Shown piece by piece: positions 33,617-41,850 of a stretch of 64,000 nucleotides of DNA. How positions within the stretch are numbered: position 1 is the first letter of the stretch; the number at the start of each line of letters is the position of its first letter. Both the position numbers and the translations under genes were made by a program. Under the pieces are notes generated by a model. It ran no database searches. It had not been told where the DNA came from and worked only from the letters and a program-made list of their open reading frames with translations. The stretch covers positions 16,870 through 80,869 of the forward strand of contig NZ_JAAAMU010000026.1 of the NCBI RefSeq assembly GCF_009909195.1, read 5' to 3'. Source of the stretch: Paenibacillus sacheonensis (GTDB lineage: Bacteria; Bacillota; Bacilli; Paenibacillales; Paenibacillaceae).

Positions 33617-33700
33617 GGCGATCTCTCCTATATCGTAAAGTAATGATGAGACTTGCTGCCTGCGCTGATCATGCGCCGCGCCGTGCTGCCCGGAAATCAG

Positions 33701-33782
33701 AAAAAGCCCATCCCCGCGTCAAAGAGAAGAAGACGCATGAGATAGGCTCCGTTGCCAGATCGTAGAGGCACGCCATTGTGCC
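33701..33782 (-). promoter_or_regulatory. ANTAR-type antitermination leader of nirB
   Basis: In minus-strand RNA order: hairpin P1 GGCAC-[AAUGGC]-GUGCC (33767-33782); hairpin P2 GGC-[AACGGA]-GCC (33745-33756) with outer GAU/AUC pairing (33741-33761); then a terminator (33701-33748) in which AGCCTATCTC and GCGTC pair with GACGC and GGGGATGGGCT, followed by TTTTT. Both hexaloops have A at position 1 and G at position 4, the ANTAR recognition pattern. The 3' arm of P2 is the 5' arm of the terminator, so the two cannot coexist. Confidence 0.82.
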
Positions 33783-33805
33783 GTCGAATCGAATATCTTG
33801 ACTCG

Positions 33806-33834
33806 ATTATAGTTCGTAATCAGATATATGTCAA
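33806..33834 (-). promoter_or_regulatory. Sigma-A promoter of nirB
   Basis: On the minus strand TTGACA (33829-33834) and TATAAT (33806-33811) are exactly 17 bases apart, a full consensus promoter. Its -35 is one arm of the palindrome at 33829-33845. Start of transcription is expected near 33799, about 17 bases before hairpin P1. Confidence 0.8.
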
Positions 33835-33845
33835 CTATCTTGACA
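33829..33845. promoter_or_regulatory. GlnR/TnrA-type box TGTCAACTATCTTGACA
   Basis: A 17-bp palindrome matching TGTNA-N7-TNACA. Its two TTGACA arms serve as -35 elements of the divergent nirB (minus) and ANTAR-gene (plus) promoters. A bound regulator would control both. Confidence 0.8.
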
Positions 33846-33869
33846 CGTAATGGGGCATTGTTTCATAAT
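33840..33869 (+). promoter_or_regulatory. Probable promoter of the ANTAR regulator gene
   Basis: TTGACA (33840-33845) and CATAAT (33864-33869), 18 bases apart, divergent from the nirB promoter. Confidence 0.55.
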
Positions 33870-34000
33870 ACTACCAGTAGCTTCTTTTTATCAGCCGGTT
33901 TATCGTGTCATTAACGTTAGGTTACATTACATTTCAATCTATACACCCCATTCCTACCCAACAATATGGAACCCCAGCCCCGTCCAGTGAGGTGATCATC

Positions 34001-34555
34001 GTGAAATCCATTCTTTTGCTCGAAAAAGGAAGACCTCCCATCTCCCTGCACAGCCTGCAGCAGAACTGCAAGACGCTTCACCGGGCGGCGAACGCGGAGG
34101 AGGCTCGGAAGTTCGTCGGCGATGCGGAAGTCGTCGTGCTCCATGTTCCGATGGATGCGCTGCAAGGGTGGCAGTCCACGATTGCCGGCATGCGGCGCGT
34201 GCCGACGCTGTGGCTGTGCACGGACGGCGCGATACCCAAAAACATCGACTGGGGCTACACGCTCGACGGCGTCCTCTTCGGTTCCATGAACAGCCTCGAG
34301 ATGAACGTGGCGCTGGGCTGGGGACAACGAGTCTTCCAACAGCGCAAGCGCTGGGCGGAAGAACGCGAGCAGCTGATGCAGCGGATCGAGGAACGCAAGT
34401 GGATCGATCAGGCAAAGGCCGTACTCTGCGAGATCAAAGGAATCAGCGAGTCGGAGGCCTATGATTTCCTCCGCAAGCAGGCGATGAACGAGCGCAAGCG
34501 GATCGGCGACGTATCCGCCTCGATCGTGAAAGTCTACCAGCTCATTCACGGCTGA
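34001..34555 (+). CDS. ANTAR-domain antiterminator for nitrate assimilation (NasT-like)
   Basis: 184-residue RNA-binding regulator. The C-terminal about 55 residues are an ANTAR three-helix domain: RKWIDQAKAVLCEIKGISESEAYDFLRKQAMNERKRIGDVS. A coiled-coil (EEREQLMQRIEER) precedes it. The N-terminal about 115 residues look like a response-regulator receiver but lack the phospho-acceptor Asp: VVVLHVPMDAL stands where it should be. GTG 34001 is preferred because GAGGTG is six bases upstream; the open frame begins at 33905. It lies between two leaders with ANTAR-target hairpins, nirB and narK, which it presumably controls. No NasS-type sensor gene is in the window. Confidence 0.88.
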   Translation: MKSILLLEKGRPPISLHSLQQNCKTLHRAANAEEARKFVGDAEVVVLHVPMDALQGWQSTIAGMRRVPTLWLCTDGAIPKNIDWGYTLDGVLFGSMNSLEMNVALGWGQRVFQQRKRWAEEREQLMQRIEERKWIDQAKAVLCEIKGISESEAYDFLRKQAMNERKRIGDVSASIVKVYQLIHG

Positions 34556-34595
34556 GGCGAATGATTGGCTGCGAAATGGACCTCTTTATTTTTTG

Positions 34596-34636
34596 TGTCA
34601 GCTATCTTGACATGTGGTTTCATCCGCCACTATAAT
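34596..34636 (+). promoter_or_regulatory. narK promoter with GlnR/TnrA-type box
   Basis: TTGACA (34607-34612) and TATAAT (34631-34636) are 18 bases apart. The box TGTCAGCTATCTTGACA (34596-34612) matches TGTNA-N7-TNACA, differs by one base from the copy at 33829 and again covers the -35. Confidence 0.8.
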
Positions 34637-34645
34637 GCAAACTAA

Positions 34646-34757
34646 GATCACAAAGATGTGTATCGAACGACGTTAAATCGGCAAGCACACCGACGTGCTG
34701 CCGATGGCAATGAGGCCGTATTGCAGTTTCCCCAACTGCGATGCGGCCTTTTATTGC
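34646..34757 (+). promoter_or_regulatory. ANTAR-type antitermination leader of narK
   Basis: P1 GAUCAC-[AAAGAU]-GUG(U)AUC at 34646-34664; 12 bases later P2 AUCGGCA(A)GCAC-[ACCGAC]-GUGCUGCCGAU at 34677-34705; then a 16-bp terminator hairpin at 34713-34749 followed by TTTTATT. Both hexaloops have A1 and G4. The terminator lies 143 bases before the narK start codon. The deduced transcription start is about 34643, so P1 is at the very 5' end. Confidence 0.85.
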
Positions 34758-34899
34758 TTTACGCACGGCTGCGGCAGCGCGGCACTCGAGTGAACGGCCC
34801 TTATGCATGCACCGGACGCGGATCGTCCTTCCGCTGCCTTGCAGTCCACAGAGAGAGAAGAACGAATAAATTCGGAGATTCGGAGAGGAGTTTTACAAT

Positions 34900-36141
34900 A
34901 TGATGGACCGTAAAAGTTTCTTGAAGAGCGGGCACGCCCCCTCGCTGCTGAGCGCCTTCCTGTATTTCGATTTGAGCTTCATGGTATGGTCGCTGCTCGG
35001 CCCGCTTGCCGTGGTCATTATGAGCGACTACCCGATGGATGCCGCGCAAAAGGCGAACCTAGTCGCCCTGCCCGTCCTCGGCGGATCGGTGCTGCGGCTC
35101 GTGCTGGGCTACCTGACGGACGTGATCGGCGCGAAGCGCACGGGTCAAATGGGCCTTCTTCTCACCATGGTTCCGCTCGTCTGGGGTTGGCAATTCGTCG
35201 ATTCGCTAAATGAGCTGTATGCCGTCGCGCTCATGCTGGGTATCGCCGGTGCCTCCTTCGCCGCGGCCCTGCCCCTGGCGAGCCGCTGGTACCCGCCGAA
35301 ATACCAAGGCCTCGCGATGGGCATCGCGGGAGCCGGCAACAGCGGCACCGTGTTCGCGACGCTGTTCGCGAACCGGATCGCGCAGCACTACGGCACCTGG
35401 CATGTCGTGTTCGGTTTTGCCCTAATCCCGATCGTAATCGTGTTTATCGTCTTCTCCATCCTGGCGAAGGACAGCCCGAACCAACCCGCTCCGCGCAAGC
35501 TCTCGGATTACGGCGCCGTGCTGAAGCAGCGCGATACCTGGATGTTCTGCATCTTCTACGCCGTCACGTTCGGCGGCTTCGTCGGCATGGCGAACTATTT
35601 GACCATCTTCTTCAACACCCAGTACGGCCTGAGCCCGGTGCGGGCCGCCGACTTCGCCACGCTCTGCGTCATCGCCGGCAGCTTCTTCCGGCCCGTGGGC
35701 GGCTGGCTGGCCGACCGGGTCGGCGGTCTCCGCATGCTGATGCTGCTGTACGGCGTCGTCGCCATCATGATGGGCTGCATCTCGACGCTCCCCGTGCTGC
35801 CGGTCATGATCGTGCTGCTGTTCATCGGCATGATGGCGCTCGGCATGGGCAACGGCTCCGTGTTCCAGCTCGTCCCGCTCCGCTTTCAGAACGAGATCGG
35901 CATCGTGACCGGCATCGTGGGCGCCGCGGGCGGGCTCGGCGGCTTCTTCCTGCCGAAGATTCTCGGCAGCCTGAAGCTGTCCTCCGGCTCGTATACGCCG
36001 GGCTTCCTGATCTTGAGCGGCGTGGCGCTCGTCTGCATCGTCCTGATTGTGGCTATCCAAGGCGCGTGGAAGAGAACATGGATCGGCAGCGGCGGCAAAG
36101 CCCGCGTCGATGCGAACGTGCAGGGAAGCGCCGCTTCCTAA
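34900..36141 (+). CDS. narK: Nitrate/nitrite transporter, NarK/NasA type
   Basis: 413-residue major-facilitator protein with about 12 transmembrane segments. The two nitrate signature stretches are GIAGAGNSGTVFATLFA (helix 5) and GIVGAAGGLGGFFLP (helix 11), with conserved arginines in GSVLRLVLGYLTD and SFFRPVGGWLADR. It probably imports nitrate for NasC. The first ATG (34900) has GGAGAGGAG about 10 bases upstream; a second ATG follows directly. Expression is predicted to need both the nitrogen-controlled promoter and antitermination. nasC follows 304 bases later. Confidence 0.95.
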   Translation: MMDRKSFLKSGHAPSLLSAFLYFDLSFMVWSLLGPLAVVIMSDYPMDAAQKANLVALPVLGGSVLRLVLGYLTDVIGAKRTGQMGLLLTMVPLVWGWQFVDSLNELYAVALMLGIAGASFAAALPLASRWYPPKYQGLAMGIAGAGNSGTVFATLFANRIAQHYGTWHVVFGFALIPIVIVFIVFSILAKDSPNQPAPRKLSDYGAVLKQRDTWMFCIFYAVTFGGFVGMANYLTIFFNTQYGLSPVRAADFATLCVIAGSFFRPVGGWLADRVGGLRMLMLLYGVVAIMMGCISTLPVLPVMIVLLFIGMMALGMGNGSVFQLVPLRFQNEIGIVTGIVGAAGGLGGFFLPKILGSLKLSSGSYTPGFLILSGVALVCIVLIVAIQGAWKRTWIGSGGKARVDANVQGSAAS

Positions 36142-36445
36142 CGGCTTGGATCGACGCGAAGAAGCTTGGATTCGCGGACTGAAGTTTGCCACAGACAGGC
36201 AGATGAACGGACAGACGGATGCCCTGTACGACAAGCCGATGCATGGGCTGACTAGCGGATGATTGGGTCGCAGAGTCGAAATTCGATTCGACTTGCTGCT
36301 TCTTAGGCGCAATAAGCCGATCGGGCAGACGGTTTAGACAGATGCGCTTACCTTTGGAGTTCGGAGGACTGCCCCCGGCGGCGTCCTCATGCCGAATCTC
36401 CACATGCTGTACCTTGAAATGCTAACTCGGACTGGAGGAGTCGCC

Positions 36446-38575
36446 ATGAACGCTGTCCTTCCGCTTGCGGCCGATCCGGCCTTGGCACGCATCCGCACGC
36501 ACTGCTGCTTCTGCAGCATGCAGTGCGGAATGGAGCTGCTCCCTGCTGCCGGCGGACTCGGCTTCGACATCAAGCCGAGTCCGGACTTCCCCGTCGCTAC
36601 GGGAAGGCTGTGCCAGAAAGGGCTGAACGCGCTTGGCCATGTCGTTCATGAAGAGCGGCTGCTGGCGCCGCAGCGCCGGGCAGGCGCAGCCTTACCGGGA
36701 GCCCCTTGGCAGCGGGCCGGTTGGGAAGAAGCATTGGACGGCATCGCCGCTTCCATCCGCTCGATTCAAGAGCGGCACGGCGCCGACGCCGTCTCCGTCT
36801 TCGGCGGCGGTTCGCTCACGAACGAGGTCTGCTACCTCCTCGGCAAATTCGCCCGCGTCGCCCTCCGGTCCAAATACATCGACTACAACGGCAGGTACTG
36901 CATGTCCTCCGCGGCCGCCGCGCAGGTTCGCGCCTTCGGCATCGACCGGGGCATGAGCATACCGCTCGACGACCTGCAGATGGCCGACTATATTATTTTG
37001 GCCGGCACCAATATCGCCGAATGCCAGCCGACGATGGTTCCCTATCTGCTCGCCGCGAAGAAGCGCGGAGCCAAGATCGTCACGATCGATCCCCGGCAGT
37101 CCATGACCGCCAAGCTTGCGGACATCCACGTCTCGCTGCAGCCGGGCTTCGACTCCGTGTTCGTCAACGGCCTCCTTCACGTCATCCTGAGCGAGAACCT
37201 CTACGATGCCGCTTTTGTCGACGCGCATACGACTGGCTTAAATGACGTTCGCGAGGCGGTCAAAGGCTTCTCCCCGGACACGGTCGCCATGTACACGGGC
37301 ATCCCGCTCGAAGTCATTCGGACGATCGCCCGCGGTTTCGCCCGCGCCCAAACCGGCGTCGTTCTGACCGCCCGCGGGCTCGAGCAGCAGGTCAACGGGA
37401 TGGAGCACACGCTCAATTACATCAATCTCTGCCTGCTGACCGGCAAAATGGGCCGTCCCGGCTGCGGCTTCGGCCCCGTCACGGGTCAAGCCAACGGACA
37501 GGGCGGCCGCGAGCACGGCATGAAGGCGGACCAGCTGCCCGGCTATCGGTCGATCGAGGATCCCGAAGCGCGGCGGCACGTCGCCGGCGTCTGGGGCGTC
37601 GATCCGAACGACCTGCCGGGCAAAGGCGTATCCGCCTACGAGCTGTTCGGCAAAATCCTGGACGGCGAGATCAAGGCCATGATCGTGCTCGGCTCCAATC
37701 CGCTCGTCTCGAGCCCCAACAACGCCCGCGTGGCGGAAGCGCTGCAGAAGCTGGAGCTGCTCGTCGTCGTCGACCTGTTCGCCACGGAGACCGCCGCTTA
37801 TGCGCACTGGCTGCTGCCGGGCTCATCTTTTCTGGAAGCCGAGGGCACGCTGACGAACCTGGAGGGCCGGGTCTTCCACCGGCCGCGCGCGCTTCGGACG
37901 CCCGGCGAGGTCATGGAAGATTATCGGCTGATCTCCGCTTTGGCCGACCGTTTGGGATTCGGCGAGTCGTTCCGGTACGAATCGCCGGAGGCCGTCTTCG
38001 ACGAGCTCGCCCGGGCCAGCTCGGGCGGACCCGCCGATTACGGCGGCATGAGCTATGCGCGAATCAAAGAAAAGCATGGCCTCTACTGGCCCTGCCCTTC
38101 CGCGGACCATCCCGGCACGCCGCGCATGTTCGAGAACGGCGCATATCCGACGGCGACCGGCCGCGCCAAGCTGCACGGCATCGCCCCGCAAAAGCCCGCC
38201 GAGACGACCGACCGCGAATATCCGTTCATTCTGACGACCGGCCGGCTCGGCAATCACTACCTGAGCGGCGCGCAGACGAGGCGCACGGCGGCGCTCTTGA
38301 AGAAAGCGCCGTTCCCCGTGGCAGAGATTCACCCCTCCGCCGCGGAGCGAATCCTGCTCCGGCCGGGCGACCGCATCCGGCTCACCACCAGGCGCGGCTC
38401 CATGGTGTTCGACGTGAAGGTCGTGCCGGATATTCATGCGACGACGATTTTCGTGCCATTCCACTGGGGCGGCGAGCATGGTATCAACCTGCTGACGAGC
38501 GATGCGCTGCATCCCGTCAGCCGGATGCCGGAATTCAAAATCTGCGCCGTCCGTATCGAGCGTGAAGCCCCGTAG
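36446..38575 (+). CDS. nasC: Assimilatory nitrate reductase catalytic subunit
   Basis: 709-residue bis-MGD molybdoenzyme reducing nitrate to nitrite in the cytoplasm. The N-terminal [4Fe-4S] site has Cys20, Cys23, Cys27 and Cys56 in HCCFCSMQCG and GRLCQKG; Cys21 is extra. Mo-bisMGD regions follow: YNGRYCMSSAAAAQVRAFG (the Cys is a likely Mo ligand), GTNIAECQPTM, GPVTGQANGQGGREHGMKADQ and the C-terminal LTTGRLGNHYLSGAQTRR. No C-terminal BFD-like [2Fe-2S] extension is present, so electrons must come from a separate partner (NasB-like) not seen here. ATG 36446 follows GGAGGAG; the frame is open to 36389. Confidence 0.95.
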   Translation: MNAVLPLAADPALARIRTHCCFCSMQCGMELLPAAGGLGFDIKPSPDFPVATGRLCQKGLNALGHVVHEERLLAPQRRAGAALPGAPWQRAGWEEALDGIAASIRSIQERHGADAVSVFGGGSLTNEVCYLLGKFARVALRSKYIDYNGRYCMSSAAAAQVRAFGIDRGMSIPLDDLQMADYIILAGTNIAECQPTMVPYLLAAKKRGAKIVTIDPRQSMTAKLADIHVSLQPGFDSVFVNGLLHVILSENLYDAAFVDAHTTGLNDVREAVKGFSPDTVAMYTGIPLEVIRTIARGFARAQTGVVLTARGLEQQVNGMEHTLNYINLCLLTGKMGRPGCGFGPVTGQANGQGGREHGMKADQLPGYRSIEDPEARRHVAGVWGVDPNDLPGKGVSAYELFGKILDGEIKAMIVLGSNPLVSSPNNARVAEALQKLELLVVVDLFATETAAYAHWLLPGSSFLEAEGTLTNLEGRVFHRPRALRTPGEVMEDYRLISALADRLGFGESFRYESPEAVFDELARASSGGPADYGGMSYARIKEKHGLYWPCPSADHPGTPRMFENGAYPTATGRAKLHGIAPQKPAETTDREYPFILTTGRLGNHYLSGAQTRRTAALLKKAPFPVAEIHPSAAERILLRPGDRIRLTTRRGSMVFDVKVVPDIHATTIFVPFHWGGEHGINLLTSDALHPVSRMPEFKICAVRIEREAP

Positions 38576-38640
38576 CGCTGCGCCAAAGCCCGACCGGCCA
38601 CAGTCTGACCCGGACTGGCGGCGCTATCCCAAACAGAAAT

Positions 38641-38676
38641 CCCCGCCATGGCCATCAGCCATGAGCGGGGATTTTC
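38641..38676 (+). terminator. Terminator after nasC
   Basis: CCCCGC pairs with GCGGGG, with an inner ATGGC/GCCAT helix, followed by ATTTT. Downstream 38689-38740 is an AT-rich run of TTTATTTTCAA words. Confidence 0.75.
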
Positions 38677-38771
38677 GTGTACGCAATTTCATTTTTATTT
38701 TCAACTTTATTTTTATTTTCAATTTTATTTTCAACTGCATGTACGATTCCATTTACGCGGAGCCAGTCCAT

Positions 38772-40250
38772 TCAATCGATAAAGCTCTGAAGCGAAGGCG
38801 GCCTCCGGAACTTCGTGCCCTGCTCGAAGGCATAGGCGAGGCGGATCAGCTTCGGTTCCTCGTAGGCCCTCGCCGTGAACGCGACGCCGAACGGCGGGCC
38901 GGCCGCCGTGTAGCCCGCCGGCACGGCGACGGACGGGTAGCCCGCGCGGGCCGCAAACCGCGAACCGAAGTCCGCAGGGAACAATACCGCGTCCAAGCGA
39001 TGCTCCTGCATCACCGCATCGATGCCCTCGTCCTTGCACAACCGGATGTCCGTCGCCCGGTCTTGCAGATAGCGAACGTCGGTTAACGTGCCGGACGAAT
39101 GGAACTCCGCATTAATCAGCGTCTTCTGTCCGTACTTCAACGTCTCCACCGGATGCTCGTTATTAAACGCGATGATCGCCTTGAGCGTGCGCATCGGGGC
39201 GCCTGGGCCGAGCTTCGAGAGGTAGGCGTTCAGGGAGGCTTTGAATTCGTTCAGCAGCACCGTCGAGTAGGCAATGGTTCGGGCCGTCGCGATATTCGCC
39301 GGATCGACGATCGTCGCGCCCATATCCCGCATGATCCCGACCGCCCGGTCGAAGATCGCCAGCTGTTCCTCGGTCAATTCTTCGAAGAAATAATCCCGCG
39401 GAACGCCGATTCTCGCGCCTTGCAGCCCGTCTTTATCGAGGAACGCGGCGTAGTCCGCCGGTTGCTTGCCGATGCCGCCGCCCATCGCCGCGTCGCGGTC
39501 GTCGTAGCCCGTCATTGCCTGCAGCATCAACGCGGCGTCCGTGACCGTTCGCGCCATCGGCCCCGGAGTGTCCTGCGAGTTGGACAACGGAAGAATGCCC
39601 GTCCGGCTGAGCAGTCCGACCGTCGGCTTGATGCCGACGACCGAGCACAGGTTGCTCGGATTCAGAATCGAGCCCGACGTCTCCGTGCCGACGGCCGCCG
39701 CGCAGAAGTTCGCCGCGACCGCGACGCCCGATCCCGCGCTCGAGCCGCCGGTAGGCGTAGAGATGTTGTACGGGTTCATCACCTGGCCGCCGCGGGAACT
39801 GTACCCGGAGGGCATGCCTTCGGTCATCATGTTGGCGAATTCCGTCATGTTGGCTTTGCCCAGAATGACGGCTCCCGCATCCCGCAGCCGCTTCACGATA
39901 AAAGCATCCTCCGGCGCGTAGCTGTCGGCCAAGGCAAGCGAGCCGGCGCTCGTCGGCATTTTGTCGCCGGTATCGACGTTGTCCTTGAGCAGGACGGGGA
40001 TGCCATGCATAGGACCGCGCGGTCCCTGCAATTCGCGTTCACGATCCATCGCTTCCGCGATGAACAGCGCGTCGGGATTGACGGAGAGCACGGAATTGAG
40101 CAGCAATCCGCCTTTGTCATGGTCCGCGATTCGTTTCAAATAACCCAGCACCAATTGCTTGGAAGTCAACTCACCACTAGCGAACGCCGCCTGCATGTCG
40201 GCGATCGTCGCCTCTTCGATGTCGAATGCCACGCTATCACCTATTTCCAT
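38772..40250 (-). CDS. Amidase signature family hydrolase
   Basis: About 492 residues. The Ser-cisSer-Lys triad is visible: Lys in IPVLLKDNVDT, cis-Ser in PTGGSSAGSGVAVA and nucleophile Ser in VGTETSGSI. The family includes GatA, but the C-terminus and lack of gatB/gatC neighbours argue for a stand-alone amidase of unknown substrate. The start is uncertain: ATG 40250 has only GAAAGAA upstream, and an in-frame GTG six codons later has AGGTGA nearby; the frame is open to 40361. It is transcribed toward nasC from the opposite side and may have nothing to do with nitrate metabolism. Confidence 0.88.
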   Translation of the reverse strand: MEIGDSVAFDIEEATIADMQAAFASGELTSKQLVLGYLKRIADHDKGGLLLNSVLSVNPDALFIAEAMDRERELQGPRGPMHGIPVLLKDNVDTGDKMPTSAGSLALADSYAPEDAFIVKRLRDAGAVILGKANMTEFANMMTEGMPSGYSSRGGQVMNPYNISTPTGGSSAGSGVAVAANFCAAAVGTETSGSILNPSNLCSVVGIKPTVGLLSRTGILPLSNSQDTPGPMARTVTDAALMLQAMTGYDDRDAAMGGGIGKQPADYAAFLDKDGLQGARIGVPRDYFFEELTEEQLAIFDRAVGIMRDMGATIVDPANIATARTIAYSTVLLNEFKASLNAYLSKLGPGAPMRTLKAIIAFNNEHPVETLKYGQKTLINAEFHSSGTLTDVRYLQDRATDIRLCKDEGIDAVMQEHRLDAVLFPADFGSRFAARAGYPSVAVPAGYTAAGPPFGVAFTARAYEEPKLIRLAYAFEQGTKFRRPPSLQSFID

Positions 40251-40334
40251 TTCTTTCAATTTTACTATAGCTTCGCAGTCTTGTCCCTTTATTCCTTGTT
40301 GTGCAGGGGATCGTCCGCCGTCGTATCGATTACG

Positions 40335-40374
40335 AGAAAAAAGGGACCTGCCCTTGTCCAAAACAAGGGCAAGT
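40335..40374 (-). terminator. Intrinsic terminator after mobA
   Basis: On the minus strand GGACTTGCCCTTG pairs with CAAGGGCAGGTCC around TTTTGGA, followed by a T run. Confidence 0.8.
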
Positions 40375-40412
40375 CCTCGCAGCGGAGACGAGCTCCGAAC
40401 CAGGTCCCCCGG

Positions 40413-41033
40413 TCAGTCGCGATTGCCGCGCAGATGAACATACCGCTCATAAAGCTCCGGCGTGTTCAGGTTAATGAACGCCTCTTCTTCGCCCGCGGCC
40501 GGCTCCAGCTCGACCGTAAGCAGCGCGTTCAGCAGCGGCATGACGCGCAGGTCTCCCCGCTCTAACCGCCGCTCCAGTTCCTCGGCCGCGCTCGTATGAT
40601 AGAGCGCATGGAAGGGCTGCAGCGCCGTCCGGACGAGCTGCGGACGGCTCGCCGATTCCTCTGCCGCCCTTCCCATTCGCGCGAACAACGTCTCCGAGAT
40701 CACCGGCATGTCGCAAGCCATAGCGAAGCCGTATCCGGGCTCGGGCATCGCGCTCAGTGCGGCATGCAGACCAGCAAGCGGTCCGCAGTCCGGGAAGCGA
40801 TCGGCCGTCAAGCCGACGGTTCCATGCAACCCTTGGAGCAGCGTGCGGTATTCGCGTCCGCGCTCCTCCGTGCCGCAGGCGACGATAATGCGCCGCACGC
40901 CCAGCGCCAGCATTCGTTCCGCCAAGTGCCGCAGCAGCGGCTTGCCATCCACCGGCAGCAGCGCCTTGTTGCTCCCCATCCGCGCACTCCGTCCTCCGGC
41001 AAGAATGATGCCGGTTATCGCCTCTGCTTCCAT
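40413..41033 (-). CDS. mobA: Molybdenum cofactor guanylyltransferase
   Basis: 206-residue nucleotidyltransferase that adds GMP to molybdopterin. The signature ILAGGRSARMGSNKALLPVDG is at residues 9-29, then ACDMPVISE (Mg-binding Asp) and LNTPEL near the C-terminus. NasC needs a guanylylated cofactor, so the nearby position makes functional sense, though it is transcribed separately. Start ATG 41033. Confidence 0.93.
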   Translation of the reverse strand: MEAEAITGIILAGGRSARMGSNKALLPVDGKPLLRHLAERMLALGVRRIIVACGTEERGREYRTLLQGLHGTVGLTADRFPDCGPLAGLHAALSAMPEPGYGFAMACDMPVISETLFARMGRAAEESASRPQLVRTALQPFHALYHTSAAEELERRLERGDLRVMPLLNALLTVELEPAAGEEEAFINLNTPELYERYVHLRGNRD

Positions 41034-41259
41034 GCCCGATCGCTCCCTTCCGCTCCGCTGTTTCTTCCAGTATAGTGGGCGTTGAAAGGAATGTGAAGGA
41101 AGCTTACAAGCTTGCAGGCATGCCTGTCCGGAATGCGGAGTCCGGCCGCGTCTGCACGCTTTTTGCAGGAAGAGACATACCCCTTATGGAAATACTAGGT
41201 GCTAGAGTTGCCCGCTTGTCCACGGCTGAATACAAGATTGACGGAGAGGATGAATTCAA

Positions 41260-41850
41260 ATGGCATTGAAAGAAATCATCAAAGGACGCCGCTCCATACG
41301 CAAGCTGACCAATTCGCCGGAGGTACCTCGCTCGCAGATCGAGGAGGTCATCAAGCTCGCGCTGCATGCGCCGTCGGCCTTCAATATGCAGAGCGGACGG
41401 CTCGTCGTGCTGACCGGCAAGAACCACGAACAGCTGTGGAGCATCGTCACCGAGACGCTTCGCGCGCACGTGCCGCCCGAGAAATTCGGTCCGACGGAAG
41501 CGCGCATGAACGGATTCAAAGGCGGCGCCGGCACGGTGCTTTTCTTCGAGGACCAAGAGACGGTCAAGGCAACGCAGGAGAAATCATCGCCCTCCTATCA
41601 GATGCATTTCCACAACTGGTCGCATCAGGGCAGCGCCATTCTCCAGTATGCCATTTGGCTCGGTCTGACCGAGCAAGGCCTGGCCGCTTCGCTGCAGCAC
41701 TATAATCCCATCATTGACGAGAAGGTCGGCCGGGAATGGGGCATTCCCGCATCCTGGTCGCTCGTCGCCCAGATGCCGTTCGGACGGGCGGCGGAAGAGC
41801 CGGGACCGCGCACCTTCCTGCCGTACGAGGAAGTCGTGAAGTGGCATTAA
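41260..41850 (+). CDS. Nitroreductase family protein
   Basis: 196-residue FMN oxidoreductase: LKEIIKGRRSIRKLTNSPEVP (phosphate-binding arginines), ALHAPSAFNMQSGRLVVL, FFEDQETV and QHYNPIIDEKVGREWGIP. It resembles the YdfN/YodC-like nitroreductases often described as putative NADPH oxidoreductases. GGAGAGGA lies nine bases before ATG 41260. It is not closely similar to the other nitroreductase at 9476. The physiological substrate is unknown. Confidence 0.9.
   Translation: MALKEIIKGRRSIRKLTNSPEVPRSQIEEVIKLALHAPSAFNMQSGRLVVLTGKNHEQLWSIVTETLRAHVPPEKFGPTEARMNGFKGGAGTVLFFEDQETVKATQEKSSPSYQMHFHNWSHQGSAILQYAIWLGLTEQGLAASLQHYNPIIDEKVGREWGIPASWSLVAQMPFGRAAEEPGPRTFLPYEEVVKWH

Noticed and set aside
31040..33643. 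Very long plus-strand open frame (867 codons) opposite nirB
   Set aside because: It is the antisense shadow of nirB caused by high GC; the product has no domain features and there is no ribosome site.
38689..38740. AT-rich run after nasC as a replication or attachment site
   Set aside because: It is a simple TTTATTTTCAA low-complexity tract without direct repeats, integrase or tRNA nearby.
41075..41269. 64-codon frame upstream of the 41260 nitroreductase
   Set aside because: No ribosome site and it overlaps the start of a clear gene in another frame.
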